The notes: generated from the letters alone by a model not told the origin. A stretch of DNA of 64,000 bases from Spirochaetaceae bacterium (GCA_002729885.1 PBUB01000031.1:1-64000), one strand, 5' to 3'; shown: positions 53,402 to 61,889, counted from the first letter of the stretch. Made by a program: numbers and translations.

Positions 53402-54403
53402 GTGGCAGAAAATCCATCTCCGCGATTTATCGATCTATTCGCGGGTATTGGTGGCTTCCGATTAGCTCTGGAAGCGGCAGGGGCAAGCTGCGTCTTTTCT
53501 TCCGAGATAGATGCATTCAGTCGCAAGACATACTCTGCGAATTTTCATGATGAGCCGGCAGGCGATATAAAGCAAGTCCCGGTGCATGAAATCCCGGATC
53601 ACGATATCCTGGTCGGAGGCTTTCCCTGCCAGCCATTCTCCATCGCAGGCGTATCCAAAAAGGGATCTCTGGGACGGGAACATGGATTCAAGGATCTTAC
53701 TCAGGGCACCCTCTTTTTTGATATCGCAAGAATCCTGGCAGAAAAGGAACCTTCGGCCATCCTTCTGGAAAACGTTAAGAATCTAAAGTCCCACGATCAG
53801 GGTCGTACTTTTGCCATTATTCTCAGCACATTGCAGGAACTGGGCTACACGGTATTTCATGCTGTGCTGGATGGTAAGTACTATGTTCCCCAGCATCGCG
53901 AAAGAATCTATATCGTGGGTTTCCACAAAAAGGCCTTTGACAGGATTCCTTTTTTTCGCTTCCCGCAGCCATCGGCTGAGCCTCCAAAACTGGGTTCCAT
54001 TCTGGAGCCCGATTCTGCGGTGGCCCAGCGATACACCATCTCGGACAAGCTCTGGCAGTGGCATCAGAACTATGCCCTGAAGCACCGAGCCCAGGGTAAT
54101 GGATTTGGCTTTGGACTGGTAGGCCCGGAGGACACAACTCGCACCCTCAGTGCTCGCTACTACAAGGATGGTGCGGAAATCCTGGTGCAACAGCCTGGAA
54201 AAAATCCGCGAAAGCTCACTCCCAGAGAATGCGCCAGACTGATGGGTTATCCCGACGATTTTAAGATTCCTGTATCCGATACCCAGGCCTATAAACAGTT
54301 CGGCAATTCTGTGATTGTTCCTCTGGTTTCGGATATCGCATCTGAATTAATGAGTTACATGCACCATGCTACTTCCGTTTCAGAACCTGCCCGGGCGATT
54401 TGA
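53402..54403 (+). CDS. DNA (cytosine-5-)-methyltransferase of EcoRII-like system
   Basis: A 333-residue C5 methyltransferase. Motif I is FIDLFAGIGGFRLALEAAG, motif IV GGFPCQPFS with the catalytic Cys76, motif VI ENVKN (Glu123), motif VIII QHRERIY, and motif X QFGNSVIVP. The target-recognition region is between about 185 and 265. It lacks the extra N-terminal part of M.EcoRII and M.SsoII (about 475 and 380 residues). The next gene encodes a clear EcoRII homologue, so the target is probably CCWGG or CCNGG. The start is GTG 53402. Its end overlaps the endonuclease gene by 38 bases. Confidence 0.95.
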   Translation: MAENPSPRFIDLFAGIGGFRLALEAAGASCVFSSEIDAFSRKTYSANFHDEPAGDIKQVPVHEIPDHDILVGGFPCQPFSIAGVSKKGSLGREHGFKDLTQGTLFFDIARILAEKEPSAILLENVKNLKSHDQGRTFAIILSTLQELGYTVFHAVLDGKYYVPQHRERIYIVGFHKKAFDRIPFFRFPQPSAEPPKLGSILEPDSAVAQRYTISDKLWQWHQNYALKHRAQGNGFGFGLVGPEDTTRTLSARYYKDGAEILVQQPGKNPRKLTPRECARLMGYPDDFKIPVSDTQAYKQFGNSVIVPLVSDIASELMSYMHHATSVSEPARAI

Positions 54404-55589
54404 AGGCAGGGCACCGGCCAGTGCCTGCCTGGAAAGCACCGGATTCTTTTTCAAGTTTCTGTCTGCGAATGAAACAGGAGCTACGGGATCGCATCAGGCC
54501 GGTTTTTATATCCATCGGGAGGCCTACTGGCTGTTCATGCCCGCTCCTGGAAAGAAAGGGGAAAATGACTATAGAGATGTAGAGATCCACTGGCCGGATG
54601 GCATGGTTACGGAAAGCAAGTTCCGCTGGTACGGCAAGGGCACGCGAAGCGAATATCGACTAACCCAGGGCTTTCATTTCCTTAATGAAGATAATACAGG
54701 GGATCTGCTCATCCTGGTAAGACTTGAAGCAGGAATCTTTCGAGGATTCCTGCTTTCCTCGGAAGATAACATTGAATCGTTTCTCCAGGAACTGAGTTTG
54801 AACCCATCGGACTCCGGTGTTGCCTATGCAGTTCAAAACGGAGAAATTCAGCTACCCGGTCTGCAGACGGATTCGGACTTCGAACGCAGCCTTCTGGAGG
54901 CCCTGGGGCAACATCTGGCCGCCGGAGCTCCTTTTCCCACTGCAGATCGCCTGGCCAATCTTGCCAGAGAGCAATGCGAATTATACTTTCGCACAGATAG
55001 TCTTAGCCTGGATGAAAAATTGCTGCGCTGGATCGATATGGAATACCGTATCTTTCGCTGGCTGGAAGTGCGAAAATACCAGGAGCATCTGCACCGTGGT
55101 TTTTCCACCCTGGAAGATATGATTCAGCTCTCCCTTACGATTCTCAATAGAAGGAAATCCAGAGCCGGGTACGGCCTGGAACTGCATCTGGCGGCGCTCT
55201 TTCAGTCCGCCGGGCTGGCTTTCGCATCTCAGGCCAAAACCGAAGGAAATAAGAAACCTGATTTTATTTTTCCTTCAGCGGATGATTATGCGAATCCGAA
55301 CTTTCCGGCTTCCCGGCTAACGTTTCTGGGAGTCAAAACTACATGCAAGGATCGCTGGAGACAGATCCTGAGCGAAGCGGATCGCATTTCTTCCAAGCAT
55401 TTATTCACTCTGCAACAGGGAATCAGTCGTTCGCAGCTTGCAGAAATGAGAGAAGCCGGAGTTCAACTAGTGATTCCCCGGCCCTATCATCGCCTATTTC
55501 CCGAGCAGGAGAGAAAACATCTGCTGGGACTGGAAGCCTTTGTTCAGTTAGTTCAGAGCAAGGATTCCCAGGAAATGCCGTTTCGCTGA
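54366..55589 (+). CDS. EcoRII-like type IIE restriction endonuclease
   Basis: A 407-residue protein, nearly the length of EcoRII (404). The N-terminal DNA-binding domain starts with FFKFLSANETGATGSHQAGFYI. The C-terminal catalytic domain has the PDF motif (Asp299), Tyr308 and LGVKTTCKDRWRQIL with Lys324 and Arg330. As I recall, EcoRII uses Tyr308, Lys324 and Arg330 for cleavage, so even the numbering agrees. It cleaves unmethylated CCWGG and needs a second site as effector. The ATG overlaps the methyltransferase gene. Its last 37 bases overlap the end of the convergent membrane-protein gene. Confidence 0.95.
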   Translation: MLLPFQNLPGRFEGRAPASACLESTGFFFKFLSANETGATGSHQAGFYIHREAYWLFMPAPGKKGENDYRDVEIHWPDGMVTESKFRWYGKGTRSEYRLTQGFHFLNEDNTGDLLILVRLEAGIFRGFLLSSEDNIESFLQELSLNPSDSGVAYAVQNGEIQLPGLQTDSDFERSLLEALGQHLAAGAPFPTADRLANLAREQCELYFRTDSLSLDEKLLRWIDMEYRIFRWLEVRKYQEHLHRGFSTLEDMIQLSLTILNRRKSRAGYGLELHLAALFQSAGLAFASQAKTEGNKKPDFIFPSADDYANPNFPASRLTFLGVKTTCKDRWRQILSEADRISSKHLFTLQQGISRSQLAEMREAGVQLVIPRPYHRLFPEQERKHLLGLEAFVQLVQSKDSQEMPFR

Positions 55590-56104
55590 ACTACATATTC
55601 CATGCGAGGACCCATGGACTCCCCTGGTAGTTTCACTTCTTCCGGGCGCTTCCAGGGTTTGAAAATCAATATCAATGCAATGCAGATTGCAGGCAGAATC
55701 ATTTTTGCCGATCGCCAGGCCAGTACCGCAAATACAACGATGTAGTACAGAATCTTTACCAGGAAGAATTCGAAGAATTCATCGAAAATCCAGGTCGGGA
55801 TAACAAACAGAAATCCAACCAGAAGCAGCATCAAAAACTCTTTGATCAGAACCACTACATTCAGTAAAAAAGAAATTACCAGGCAGGCAATTCCGCCGTA
55901 GGTAAGCCATCCATCCATGTTATCCGGAGGGCTGCCGTAGTTTCTATACAGTAATGCTCCAAAACCAATGACCAGAAATACGATGGCGGTTATGGTAAGC
56001 CCACCCCAGAAGCTGATATCCTCATCTTCTTCTTCCGTTTGAGGCTTTGGTTCCTTGCCAGTGTACTGGCGTAGTTTCTTTTTTACTTCTTCGAGCTGAC
56101 CCAT
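55553..56104 (-). CDS. membrane protein of unknown function
   Basis: A 183-residue protein. An acidic N-terminus with a short coiled coil (MGQLEEVKKKLRQYT then EEEDEDISF) leads to five or so hydrophobic helices. The tail is soluble (PGESMGPRMEYVVQRNG). I do not recognise the family. Its 3' end overlaps the restriction-enzyme gene by 37 bases, suggesting that the RM pair was inserted or trimmed very close to it. Confidence 0.78.
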   Translation of the reverse strand: MGQLEEVKKKLRQYTGKEPKPQTEEEDEDISFWGGLTITAIVFLVIGFGALLYRNYGSPPDNMDGWLTYGGIACLVISFLLNVVVLIKEFLMLLLVGFLFVIPTWIFDEFFEFFLVKILYYIVVFAVLAWRSAKMILPAICIALILIFKPWKRPEEVKLPGESMGPRMEYVVQRNGISWESLL

Positions 56105-56257
56105 GGATGCAGTGGACAGGCCACCATTTCAGTGTCATCTCTAATTCCAGCACCCGGCCCGGCAGCTTTGCCTGTTCGAAATTGGGCATTTAGGTCGAAA
56201 AATCTGGGGCCCCGGCTCTTGAATTTTTTTCTCTTTTGCATCCGGTACGGTGTTGAC

Positions 56258-56274
56258 ATGAGACTGAGTCTCAT
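56258..56274 (+). promoter_or_regulatory. 7-1-7 palindrome resembling a Fur box, upstream of bfd
   Basis: The core TGAGACTGAGTCTCA (56259-56273) is a perfect 7-1-7 inverted repeat, extended by A and T on the ends. TGA(G/T)A(A/C)T-N-A(T/G)T(A/C)TCA is close to Fur-family half-sites. A -35-like TTGACA lies at 56253-56258 just before it, so a bound repressor would sit in the spacer or -10 region. It is 14 bases before the bfd start. Confidence 0.6.
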
Positions 56275-56287
56275 TTCTCCTAGGCAT

Positions 56288-56506
56288 GTGTTTGTTTGCA
56301 TCTGTAAAGCTGTGAATGACAAATCCATTCGTCGTGCTGTAGATCAAGGGGCCCGGTCCGTTGAGGACCTGGAGCAGGATCTAGGTGTGGGGTCCAGCTG
56401 TGGGCGCTGCCGGGTCCATGCGGAGGCTGTAATCCGCGATCAGCTGAATGATGGAGATCCGGTTCAGAGTCCTGTTCCATTCTCCAGTAGCAGCATGCTG
56501 GCCTGA
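56288..56506 (+). CDS. bfd: bacterioferritin-associated ferredoxin
   Basis: A 72-residue [2Fe-2S] ferredoxin of the Bfd type: FVCICKAVNDKSIRRAVDQGA at the start and GSSCGRCRVHA later. The four cysteine ligands are at 4, 6, 38 and 41 by this start, as in E. coli Bfd (64 residues). Bfd reduces the bacterioferritin core so iron can leave. The GTG at 56288 is used because family members start M-x-V-C-x-C. The longer frame from 56132 would run through the palindrome and is unlikely. bfr lies downstream on the same strand. Confidence 0.9.
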   Translation: MFVCICKAVNDKSIRRAVDQGARSVEDLEQDLGVGSSCGRCRVHAEAVIRDQLNDGDPVQSPVPFSSSSMLA

Positions 56507-56709
56507 ATCGCCGGTGGGGCCTGTTGCTCACTGTACCGGGATATTGAGACTCACTGTCATCTAACCAGCCCTCTGGCTCGCCTTTTCCTGTCGTCTCTGG
56601 ATTGCTCGAGTACTATCTTAGCGAAGACGGGACCAGATAAACCATTGCCAAAGCCCATCTTTCTGGATGTGGTATCCGGCACCGATTTCAAAATAGAAAA
56701 GGATAATCG

Positions 56710-57189
56710 ATGAAAGGTGATCAAAAGGTAATCGAATATTTAAATCGAGCCATCAAAAACGAGCTTACTGCCATCAATCAGTACTTCCTGCATTCAAAAA
56801 TGTTCAAGGACTGGGGTCTGGGCAAGCTGGCTCAGTACGAATATAAAGAGTCCATCGATGAGATGAAGCATGCCGATCAGCTTATTGAACGGGTGCTCTT
56901 TCTGGAAGGACTTCCCAATCTTCAGGACTTGAATAAGCTTCGTATTGGAGAGGATGTAGCAGAATGCCTTCGGGGAGATTTGGCTCTGGAAATGGATGCT
57001 CTGCCGGATCTAAGAGAGGCCATTGAATACTGTGAATCCATAAAGGACTATGTTAGCCGGGAACTGTTCAGTGGCATCCTGGAATCCGAAGAGGAGCATG
57101 TAGATTTCCTGGAAACACAGCTCTCTCTAATTGAAAAGATCGGAACTCAAAACTACCTACAATCCCAGATGGACTCGGCAGAAGACTGA
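56710..57189 (+). CDS. bfr: bacterioferritin
   Basis: A 159-residue four-helix-bundle ferritin. The ferroxidase ligands are Glu18, Glu51, His54, Glu94, Glu127 and His130, and Met52 is the axial ligand for the inter-subunit haem. All match the standard bacterioferritin positions. It stores iron as a 24-mer in the cytosol. AAAAGGA precedes the ATG. It is 203 bases after bfd. It may have its own promoter in that gap, but none is obvious. A strong terminator follows. Confidence 0.97.
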   Translation: MKGDQKVIEYLNRAIKNELTAINQYFLHSKMFKDWGLGKLAQYEYKESIDEMKHADQLIERVLFLEGLPNLQDLNKLRIGEDVAECLRGDLALEMDALPDLREAIEYCESIKDYVSRELFSGILESEEEHVDFLETQLSLIEKIGTQNYLQSQMDSAED

Positions 57190-57212
57190 GTCCGGGAAAA
57201 CAGTCCGAGCGC

Positions 57213-57240
57213 AAAAAGGGCGGGTCCACCTGCCCTTTTT
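57213..57240 (+). terminator. intrinsic terminator after bfr
   Basis: AAAAAGGGC (57213-57221) pairs with GCCCTTTTT (57232-57240), and the inner bases extend the stem with a G-T pair. The 3' arm ends in a T run. It closes the bfd-bfr region and faces the GtrA gene, so it may work in both directions. Confidence 0.85.
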
Positions 57241-57287
57241 GCTATTTGCCCTGCCTCAGGTATTACTCTCAGCGATTACTGTTCGAT

Positions 57288-57701
57288 TCAGCGAGCTTCC
57301 TGTTGATTACCGGAGAACACCAGGGTCTTGCTCAACAGAAAGTTTAATATCGTGCCTGCGCCAATGCCGGCTAGCTGCGCAAGAATTACAGGCCAGTTCA
57401 ATCCTTCCTTGAGCGTCATAAGCACTACCAGATTGGCGCCCAGGCCCAGCAGATTCACAATCAGATAAAGGATCCATCCCTTTATAGAATCTGCGCTACT
57501 GGAAAAAGTCCAGCGGCGATTGAGCATATAGTTGCTGGTGGCTGCTGCCAGAAAAGAGAGAGAAGCGGCGGGTAAATAATGCAATCCCAGTCTGCGAATG
57601 GATTCAAACAGCACCAGATTTACCACAGTTCCCAGCGCCCCTACAAGACCAAATCGAATGAACTGACTTATTGTTTTTTGAAATGAGCCTTTAACGAGCA
57701 T
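57288..57701 (-). CDS. GtrA-family membrane protein
   Basis: A 137-residue protein with four membrane helices and the GtrA signature FIRFGLVGALGTVVNLVLFE, then NYMLNRRWTFSS and LNFLLSKTLVF. GtrA proteins are thought to help flip undecaprenyl-linked sugars or to be accessory to glycan modification. ATG 57701 is chosen since CGAGGAGA precedes it. The frame is open well upstream but in another gene. Its start overlaps the Cys-rich gene by 34 bases, forming the tail of a three-gene operon with the glycosyltransferase. Confidence 0.9.
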   Translation of the reverse strand: MLVKGSFQKTISQFIRFGLVGALGTVVNLVLFESIRRLGLHYLPAASLSFLAAATSNYMLNRRWTFSSSADSIKGWILYLIVNLLGLGANLVVLMTLKEGLNWPVILAQLAGIGAGTILNFLLSKTLVFSGNQQEAR

Positions 57702-57991
57702 TGCATAATCTCCTCGCATGTGGTTGCTCCTCGATCCAGACAGTCCTTCACGGTGATCGCATGTTTCATGCAGCCGGAATAACAACCGGATCGAAAGGTA
57801 GCGGCCGGCATTTCCGGAGGAAGCTGCGAAGCGGCGCAGGATACAAATCGATCGCAGGTTTCCGAGCAAACTGTGGAAGCCTGATCCCGGGGTAGCGTCT
57901 GGCCACGCCTGTTTTGCCAGTTGCCAGCGGCCAGACTGACGCAGATAAATGCGAATATCAAAAGAGGAAGGTACTTAATGAGCTTTTTCAT
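57668..57991 (-). CDS. small exported Cys-rich protein
   Basis: A 107-residue protein with a signal peptide (KKLIKYLPLLIFAFICVSLAAGN). Eight cysteines follow in the pattern C-x3-C-x5-C ... C-x3-C-x9-C-x7-C-x5-C, likely four disulphides. It resembles small Cys-rich exported families seen mainly in Leptospira. The gene is sandwiched by overlaps with the glycosyltransferase (17 bases) and GtrA (34 bases) genes, so it is made with them. A role in lipid-linked sugar transfer is possible but undocumented. Confidence 0.78.
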   Translation of the reverse strand: MKKLIKYLPLLIFAFICVSLAAGNWQNRRGQTLPRDQASTVCSETCDRFVSCAASQLPPEMPAATFRSGCYSGCMKHAITVKDCLDRGATTCEEIMQCSLKAHFKKQ

Positions 57992-59702
57992 AGATCACTC
58001 GCTTTCTTTGCATTTCCTGTGGCCTGGAAAGGTTCTCCAGGTAGTCCTGAAAGCTTGCATCCTTCCAGACTGGATAGCTTTCCAGAGCTCGATACCCGGA
58101 GCCTACCCGGGCCGTATCGTGTTCAATGATGTATGAGGCCCGCTGACATTCGGAGGCTAAGTCTGGATGTCTTTGAGACATGTCGCTATGGCCGAGCACC
58201 GCGCGATACGAAAGTGCGCTCCAGGGATTCTCGGTTATGACGCAAACATCCTTACCCTTTAGCTCCTGAATGGCCCGCTGGGAAAGCACCGGGGGAAACA
58301 ATGCAGGAAAAGCAAGTACGGGAAGCATAGCCGAGAAAGTTAACCCGGGGATGAGCATTTTCCAATGATGCCCGGTAATGCGTCCTGAAACTCCTTCAAG
58401 GCGAAGTGCGTAGATGGCCAGGGCGCCAGGAAGAAGAAAGAAGAGTCCTTCCAGGTGATCCAGATAGGTCAAGGCCCCGGCCGAGACCAGAGATAGCACA
58501 AGAACCAGCCACTGAGTAGAACGTGTTCTTTGCTCGGGGGCCAGACCCGCTGCCACAAACAACAGCCCAAATAGAGGCAGCATATAGTAATCGGCCTTTC
58601 TATGCGGAATAAAATGAAATAGAAGTACAACAGAGAAGGCCAGAACCAGAAGCAGTGCAAATTGCCTGGACGGAGTGTTCAGTCCTGCCGGTGAGCGAAA
58701 CAGACTGCGAAGCGACCCTCCCAGTAAAAAAGTCCAGGGAAGGGTATACAGTATAATTCCCTGGAATAGAATCCATTCTCCCTGGTTCGCATCCACAAAT
58801 TTCGCCGCGTTTTCGAATACCAGGAAATAGTTGATGAGTTCCAGGCCCTTTGGATGACCCAGAAGATAGGCTGCGTATCCCACCAGAGGCAACAAGGCTC
58901 CGGCTATGACCCACAATCCCGTGCGAGCTACCGGCCAGATGGCATTCAAATTCAGATTGTTCTTAAAGCGACCGGATGTTCTGTACCATTGCATAATGGC
59001 CCAGACGGAAAGCCCCAGCACCAGATAGATGGGCACCAGAGCCCCTTTATAGAGATAGCTACTGCCAACCAGGAATCCTAGAAAAAGCAGTTTGATGCGA
59101 CCTCCGTGAGCCAGCCACAGCGCGAATACATAAAGAGTACCCAGAATGTGCGCAGCCATAATCTGCTCAAACATCAATAGTCGGGCAAACTTCAGTACCC
59201 CCAGGGTAGACAGGTATAGCAGAGCCCACATAAAAGCCTGGTAGCGATGTGTACGAAACAGAAGTAGCAGCTCGAAAATCAAAATTGCAGAAACAGCGCT
59301 GAAGGCCAGAGAGATGAAGCGTTCGCCCAGCAGAGAGTCCCCCAGACCCAGAAGCTCTGAGCCGCGCTCAGAGGCCATAGATAGCCAGAAAAGAAGCGGA
59401 GGCTTATAGTAGTTCACAAATCCATTCAGTTCAGGATAGAGATAAGAGCCTGATGCCAGGGAATCCTGCACTGTGGCGATGTGCATCACCTCATCCCCCT
59501 GACCGGGATTGGATGTATTTTCCAGGTTGGGCAGCAAAAAGAGAAAAGAAAACAATAGAAGAGCCCATCTCAGACTTGACCTGGAGACCGACGGTTCCCT
59601 TTCTTTAATGGTGTACGGGGGTGCAGGCTGAAATCGAAAGGATTCTACCTGCTGAATGGTGGTAGGAGTCCCGGGCTCCGACTGAACGCTCATTACAAGC
59701 AT
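57975..59702 (-). CDS. GT39/GT83-type membrane glycosyltransferase (ArnT/PMT-like)
   Basis: A 575-residue protein with about a dozen hydrophobic helices and a soluble C-terminal domain of about 110 residues. The first periplasmic loop has the key acidic pair in NPGQGDEVMHIATV, then Y-Y-K-P-P-L-L-F-W-L, the ArnT/PMT signature. The family moves a sugar from a polyprenyl-phosphate donor to lipid A or protein on the periplasmic face. The downstream GtrA supports polyprenyl-linked chemistry. A polar N-terminal tail of about 45 residues precedes the first helix. Substrate unknown. Confidence 0.9.
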   Translation of the reverse strand: MLVMSVQSEPGTPTTIQQVESFRFQPAPPYTIKEREPSVSRSSLRWALLLFSFLFLLPNLENTSNPGQGDEVMHIATVQDSLASGSYLYPELNGFVNYYKPPLLFWLSMASERGSELLGLGDSLLGERFISLAFSAVSAILIFELLLLFRTHRYQAFMWALLYLSTLGVLKFARLLMFEQIMAAHILGTLYVFALWLAHGGRIKLLFLGFLVGSSYLYKGALVPIYLVLGLSVWAIMQWYRTSGRFKNNLNLNAIWPVARTGLWVIAGALLPLVGYAAYLLGHPKGLELINYFLVFENAAKFVDANQGEWILFQGIILYTLPWTFLLGGSLRSLFRSPAGLNTPSRQFALLLVLAFSVVLLFHFIPHRKADYYMLPLFGLLFVAAGLAPEQRTRSTQWLVLVLSLVSAGALTYLDHLEGLFFLLPGALAIYALRLEGVSGRITGHHWKMLIPGLTFSAMLPVLAFPALFPPVLSQRAIQELKGKDVCVITENPWSALSYRAVLGHSDMSQRHPDLASECQRASYIIEHDTARVGSGYRALESYPVWKDASFQDYLENLSRPQEMQRKRVIYEKAH

Positions 59703-59780
59703 TCTACTTACTCAGGCAAGTAGCGGCAAGCGGTAATTTCGGGAAATCTCTAAAATCCAGTGGCCGGAATTTTGGAAAAC

Positions 59781-59792
59781 TACTGGTCAGTA
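59781..59792. promoter_or_regulatory. TetR-type operator candidate
   Basis: TACTGGTCAGTA: arms TACTG and CAGTA are perfect complements around GT. It lies 25 bases before the TetR-family start and 78 bases before the divergent glycosyltransferase start, so one site could control both. TetR proteins commonly bind short palindromes in such divergent gaps. Confidence 0.45.
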
Positions 59793-59817
59793 TCTGGTTT
59801 GGATGTTCCACTGAGAT

Positions 59818-60426
59818 ATGCACTTCTGGCCGCAGAATTTCGATGAGCTAAGTAGCGAGGAGAAATTGCTCTTTGGTGCCTATCGCAGCCTTCTGGAACG
59901 GGGCTATCAGGGAACCACCTCTCGCAGTATTGCAGAGGCTGCTGGAGTGAATCAGGGATTGATCCATCATTACTATGGTAGCCAGGAGAATCTGTTCGCT
60001 CGCATGATCTATCGCCTGCATACCGAGGCCCATCGCATAGTGGCAGAAGCCCATACCAGAAGGGACGTTCTGGAATTTTTCTGTCAGGCCGGTGCTTCTT
60101 CAGGAACCATGGAATCGGACATTTGTTCGCTGGGAAGAGAGATGCCCAGTGTTCGAACAGCCATGACAGAGATTATGGCCTGCAAACAACGGGATATATC
60201 AGAAGTCTTTGGATTCCAGCGTCCGGAAGATGTTACCATTTTCCTGGGGGCCTTGAGAGGTATTCAGATTGAACTGGCTATAAACCCGGACCTGGATCAG
60301 AAAGCCTGTCTGGATAGGCTGGCAGATCTACTTCTGGGAGGAGCCCATGTGCTGGATGAGCCGCTGGACTGGGACCCTTCTGAACGACTGAAGGCTGTGC
60401 CGCTATCCCCGGCGAATGCACATTGA
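59818..60426 (+). CDS. TetR-family transcriptional regulator
   Basis: A 202-residue regulator. The N-terminal helix-turn-helix is standard: RGYQGTTSRSIAEAAGVNQGLIHHYYGSQENLFARMIY. The C-terminal ligand-binding domain is helical, with two cysteines near residues 103 and 122. It lies divergent from the GT39/GT83 operon, 115 bases apart, across a palindrome that is a plausible operator. Ligand unknown. The ATG at 59818 has no strong Shine-Dalgarno (CTGAGAT). Confidence 0.93.
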   Translation: MHFWPQNFDELSSEEKLLFGAYRSLLERGYQGTTSRSIAEAAGVNQGLIHHYYGSQENLFARMIYRLHTEAHRIVAEAHTRRDVLEFFCQAGASSGTMESDICSLGREMPSVRTAMTEIMACKQRDISEVFGFQRPEDVTIFLGALRGIQIELAINPDLDQKACLDRLADLLLGGAHVLDEPLDWDPSERLKAVPLSPANAH

Positions 60427-60488
60427 CCTGGTGCTCCTGCTCCCACAATGACAATCAACCAGGGATCCCCATGGTATTAGCTTATCTT

Positions 60489-60500
60489 TTATTCGAATAA
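60489..60500. repeat. perfect palindrome between convergent genes
   Basis: TTATTCGAATAA is a perfect 12-base palindrome between the ends of the TetR and aminotransferase genes. A pair of TCCGGA palindromes follows at 60554-60559 and 60564-60569. None has a T-tract. They may be weak terminators or nothing. Confidence 0.3.
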
Positions 60501-60586
60501 GCAGTATCAGGCTTGCGCCAGCATACATTTTCTCATGAGAGACATCAGAATAATCCGGATAATTCCGGACTGCCGAGAGGAATTGT

Positions 60587-61888
60587 TTAGCTCTTCAAGA
60601 ATTCCTGGATAGCCTCTGCAATGGTGCGATAGGTTTCCTCGAACTTCTGATCATCTTTTTCCAGTAGAGTACAGCGAAAGCCACGTAGATCGGTTACAAA
60701 GCTGGATAGAGGTACAACACAGATATTGCGCGAACCCAGGAGATGATACACGAACTTTCGATCTGGCTCCACTCCTGGAGGACAGAGTTTATCGATGTAG
60801 CTTTTGATATCGGCACCGGGCATTTTTAGATGCATGTTTTCGCCCAGAGGAGCATCAAAAACCACACTGACATAGAATGCACCGTCTGGAGGATTTACAA
60901 TCACTCCTGGACAATCTGAAAAGATCTTCCCGATCATCTGGCTTCTTTTTTCAAAGAAGCTGTTTCTTTCTTTTTGCCAGTTTATGTATTCTGGATTGCT
61001 CATTACCTCGGGTATTACTGCCTGGGGCAACGTGGTGGAGGACACTTCCAGCATCTTCGCATTTAGAATGCTCTGTATATAAAGCTCGAACATGGGATCT
61101 TTGTGATGGTTATAGACTTCCATCCATCCGCATCGGCCGCCAGGCCAGGGAAACTCCTTGGAAATACCTTTCAATGCGATAGCCGGAACCTCTTCTACTA
61201 CTTCGCTAATGGGAGTACATTCCTTGCCATTGTACACCATGTTGATATAGATTTCGTCCGCTACCAGAAATAGCTTATACTCCCGGGCGATTTGCACCAT
61301 TTCCTCGATGATTTCTCGAGGGAATACAGCGCCGGTGGGATTGTCCGGGTTGATAATCATGATCCCGGCAATGCTTTCGTTGTATTTTACTTTATTGCGG
61401 AGCTCTTCCAGATCCGGCATCCATCCTCTGGCAGGATCCAGACGATAGGTTATGGGCGGATACCCTGAATGGGCCGCTTCTGCCGAGGAATGGGTGGGAT
61501 AGGCCGGCGAAGGTCCAATTACCCGGGCTTCCCTTCGCAGGAATCCATATACCTTGCTGACTGCATCACCGAGTCCGTTAAAAAACAGAATATCGTTTGC
61601 ATCGATCTTTACATTGCCCTGGGAGTTTCTTCTTTTAGCCAGGAATTCACGGGTTTCCAGCAGGCCTTTGGTGGGACTATAGCCATAGGTCTCATCCTTC
61701 ATGGCATGACTGGCAACAATCTCTTTCATCCACAGAGGTAGAGATTCCCCTTTCTGGATGGGATCGCCGATATTTTCCCATTGAATGGGCTGTCCGCTCA
61801 TCCGGGCGATTTCATGGGCCACATCTACAATCTTTCGAATCTCGTAGTTTAGCTCGGTAGCACCGATGTGGACAATGTTGGTTCTCAT
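60587..61888 (-). CDS. PLP-dependent aminotransferase (class I/II)
   Basis: A 433-residue fold-type I aminotransferase. Landmarks are YGYSPTKGLLETREFLAKR, IINPDNPTGAVFP with the PLP-ring Asn, VADEIY, the Schiff-base lysine in ALKGISKEFPWPGGRCGW, and a late arginine in RGFRCT. It resembles alanine/aspartate-type enzymes. The substrate pair cannot be told. It starts 1 base after the stop of the outer-membrane protein gene, in an operon with bpt. A metabolic link to the outer-membrane protein is not apparent. Confidence 0.93.
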   Translation of the reverse strand: MRTNIVHIGATELNYEIRKIVDVAHEIARMSGQPIQWENIGDPIQKGESLPLWMKEIVASHAMKDETYGYSPTKGLLETREFLAKRRNSQGNVKIDANDILFFNGLGDAVSKVYGFLRREARVIGPSPAYPTHSSAEAAHSGYPPITYRLDPARGWMPDLEELRNKVKYNESIAGIMIINPDNPTGAVFPREIIEEMVQIAREYKLFLVADEIYINMVYNGKECTPISEVVEEVPAIALKGISKEFPWPGGRCGWMEVYNHHKDPMFELYIQSILNAKMLEVSSTTLPQAVIPEVMSNPEYINWQKERNSFFEKRSQMIGKIFSDCPGVIVNPPDGAFYVSVVFDAPLGENMHLKMPGADIKSYIDKLCPPGVEPDRKFVYHLLGSRNICVVPLSSFVTDLRGFRCTLLEKDDQKFEETYRTIAEAIQEFLKS

Positions 61889-61889
61889 C

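Noticed and set aside
53176..53526. The longer 116-codon form of the small ORF upstream of the MNIO gene
   Set aside because: Its 5' half is antisense to conserved motif I of the methyltransferase. Only the part from ATG 53349 has a ribosome-binding site.
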